Assembly: GCA_030666985.1 (NCBI GenBank)
Contig: DAOUWT010000158.1
Coordinates: 1-6,436 of the forward strand
Reading direction: 5' to 3'
Length of the DNA stretch: 6,436 nt
Source of the DNA: Chloroflexota bacterium
GTDB lineage: Bacteria > Chloroflexota > Anaerolineae > Anaerolineales > UBA11858
Below, piece by piece: positions 5,667-6,436 of the stretch. The number at the start of each line of letters is the position of its first letter. Position 1 is the stretch's first letter. A program made the position numbers and the translations under genes. The notes beneath the pieces are model-generated. The model was not told the origin of the DNA. It was given only the letters and a program-made list of their open reading frames with translations, and did no database searches.

Positions 5667-6241
5667 ATCCGCGTTTTGAAGCAGCCTGGGAGATTCACCA
5701 ATTTCTGTATAAACACAATATCCCGTATGCTGTCATTGGGGGTGTGGCTGTCCAAAAGTGGGGAGATCAGCGTTTCACCCAAGACGTGGACATCTCGATT
5801 GGCACATCTCTTGAAGAAGGTTCCCAAAAACTTGTAAAACTGATTACCGAGCACTTTCCGTCGCGTGTCAAAAATCCCCTTGAATTTGCTAAAGAGACGC
5901 GCATGATTTTGGTCGGAGCCAGCAACGGTGTAGACGTGGACATTGCTCTCGCCACATTTGGCTATGAGGGTCAGGTGTTTGAACGCGCTGTCGAATATGA
6001 ATTGGAATCGGGAAAAACCATCCAATTATGCAGTGCTGAAGACCTTATCATCCATAAAGCCATTGCCGGGCGACCTCAAGATGTGAGCGATATCCAGGGC
6101 ATAGTCTACCGCCAAGGGGAGAAATTGGACTTGGGCTATATTCGTGATTGGCTGAATCAATTTGCCGATTTGTTGGGAATACCAGAAGTGCAGGCTAGAT
6201 TTGAAGAGGCGTGGGAGCAGTACAAAGACTACAACGGCTGA
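5663..6241 (+). CDS. AbiEii/DUF1814-type nucleotidyltransferase
   Basis: This is a 192-residue cytosolic protein of the polymerase-beta-like nucleotidyltransferase fold. The signature is a GG pair (G26-G27) in AVIGGVAVQKWG, followed by QRFTQDVDISI with the metal-binding pair D41 and D43. A third acidic site is in GVDVDIAL (D91, D93). Near the C-terminus an ED-x4-K block (E126, D127, K132) and a following R137...D140..D143-I match the AbiEii/DUF1814 pattern. Members of that family transfer nucleotides to RNA or protein targets, and several act as toxins of toxin-antitoxin or phage-abortive systems. Others are uncharacterised, so toxicity here is inferred. It is shorter than many AbiEii toxins (about 300 residues) and is closer to the compact stand-alone type. 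The ATG overlaps the stop of the small upstream gene (ATGA), and both lie behind one promoter at 5352-5380. It is convergent with the partial minus-strand gene to its right. Confidence 0.85.
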   Translation: MNPRFEAAWEIHQFLYKHNIPYAVIGGVAVQKWGDQRFTQDVDISIGTSLEEGSQKLVKLITEHFPSRVKNPLEFAKETRMILVGASNGVDVDIALATFGYEGQVFERAVEYELESGKTIQLCSAEDLIIHKAIAGRPQDVSDIQGIVYRQGEKLDLGYIRDWLNQFADLLGIPEVQARFEEAWEQYKDYNG

Positions 6242-6272
6242 AGAAGGGAACGGATTTGAGAGATGTGCGGCA

Positions 6273-6287
6273 AGACTTCCGAAGTCT
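6273..6287. repeat. Short palindrome between convergent genes
   Basis: AGACTTC (6273-6279) and GAAGTCT (6281-6287) are perfect inverted repeats around a single C. There is no flanking T-run, so terminator function is not evident. It lies 7 bp before the larger inverted repeat 6294-6334, and together they look like a compound palindromic repeat unit. Confidence 0.55.
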
Positions 6288-6293
6288 CCTTGT

Positions 6294-6334
6294 GGAGGTG
6301 CAACGCACTCAACAACAAAGTGCGACGCACCTCC
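6294..6334. repeat. Inverted repeat built from two GTGCNNNGCAC cores
   Basis: GGAGGTGCAACGCACT (6294-6309) pairs with 6319-6334 over 16 bp with two mismatches, around a 9-nt loop. Each arm contains its own small palindrome, GTGCAACGCAC (6298-6308) and GTGCGACGCAC (6320-6330). The first is the reverse complement of the sequence at 3014-3024 in the kinase leader. The setting between convergent genes suggests a REP-like repeat or a bidirectional transcript-end structure, but there are no T-runs. Confidence 0.65.
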
Positions 6335-6370
6335 TACCTCCTAACCCCTAACTCGCACCTCTTTCACCCC
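6329..6370. repeat. Period-7 tandem repeat, unit ACCTCCT
   Basis: Six degenerate pyrimidine-rich heptamers (ACCTCCT twice, then drifting variants such as AACCCCT and ACCTCTT) run from 6329 to 6370. The array overlaps the right arm of the preceding inverted repeat and enters the 3' end of the minus-strand gene, whose stop codon (6341-6343) lies inside it. Confidence 0.75.
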
Positions 6371-6436
6371 CAACGCCAAAATCACCCCCGCGTAAACCGC
6401 TCCCCCCAGCAGGACGCCGCCTCCCGCCGCCAGCCA
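6341..6436 (-). CDS. C-terminal end of a membrane protein (partial)
   Basis: The minus strand is open from the right window edge to a TAG at 6343-6341, giving 31 codons. They encode a small-residue-rich hydrophobic helix (LAAGGGVLLGGAVYAGVILAL) followed by the charged end GVKEVRVRG. A last membrane helix ending in a short KEVR-type tail is reminiscent of the C-termini of MurJ/Wzx-like flippases, but that is only an impression from 31 residues. The last few codons are made of heptamer repeat. A second minus-strand frame is also open here but reads as Gly/Arg-rich and less protein-like. The gene is convergent with the nucleotidyltransferase gene, with 99 bp between the stops. Confidence 0.5.
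   Translation of the reverse strand, partial: WLAAGGGVLLGGAVYAGVILALGVKEVRVRG

Noticed and set aside
6162..6344. 60-codon plus-strand open frame after the nucleotidyltransferase
   Set aside because: It overlaps the end of the enzyme gene in another frame, lacks a ribosome-binding site and runs through the palindromic repeat and the heptamer array.
12..6370. CRISPR array interpretation of the spaced repeats
   Set aside because: The repeat units are 7 bp with no unique spacers, and no cas gene is present.

Overview
The window looks like a chromosomal stretch from a free-living, moderately GC-rich bacterium. The best guess is Chloroflexota, near Anaerolineae. That guess rests on the style of the lipoprotein (lipobox, then a long Pro/Thr/Ala/Glu linker starting with a 'PTAVALTAQAL'-type segment), the large two-receiver hybrid kinase, and spacers full of short repeats. 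It is an inference, because no phylogenetic marker gene is present.

Layout, left to right on the + strand: a complete cytoplasmic M32 metallocarboxypeptidase (111-1613); a predicted surface lipoprotein with two beta-rich C-terminal regions (best start TTG 1737, end 2846); a membrane-anchored PAS hybrid histidine kinase with two receiver domains (3073-5334); and a promoter-led gene pair, an 84-residue unknown protein (5412-5666) overlapping by ATGA a nucleotidyltransferase of the AbiEii/DUF1814 type (5663-6241). On the - strand, entering from the right edge, is the last 31 codons of a hydrophobic protein (6341-6436). The first three genes have no obvious shared pathway. The last pair has the architecture of a toxin-antitoxin-like module, but this is unproven.

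The most striking feature is in the spacers. Every intergenic gap carries degenerate tandem repeats with a period of exactly 7 bp, and the unit sequence differs from gap to gap (near 12-25, 68-91, 1616-1647 with 1800-1827, 2859-2893, 2972-2988, 5331-5365, 6329-6370). The arrays touch or enter gene ends: they encode part of the lipoprotein signal peptide, contain the stop codons of the kinase and of the minus-strand gene, and supply a plausible -35 box to the gene pair. One array is split by a 152-bp MITE-like element (1648-1799) with 14/15 terminal inverted repeats and a candidate 3-bp AGT target duplication. Removing the element plus one AGT restores the 7-bp register exactly. This element appears to supply the Shine-Dalgarno and start codon now used by the lipoprotein gene. 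A second palindromic repeat type built on GTGCNNNGCAC occurs at 3014-3024 and twice in 6294-6334.
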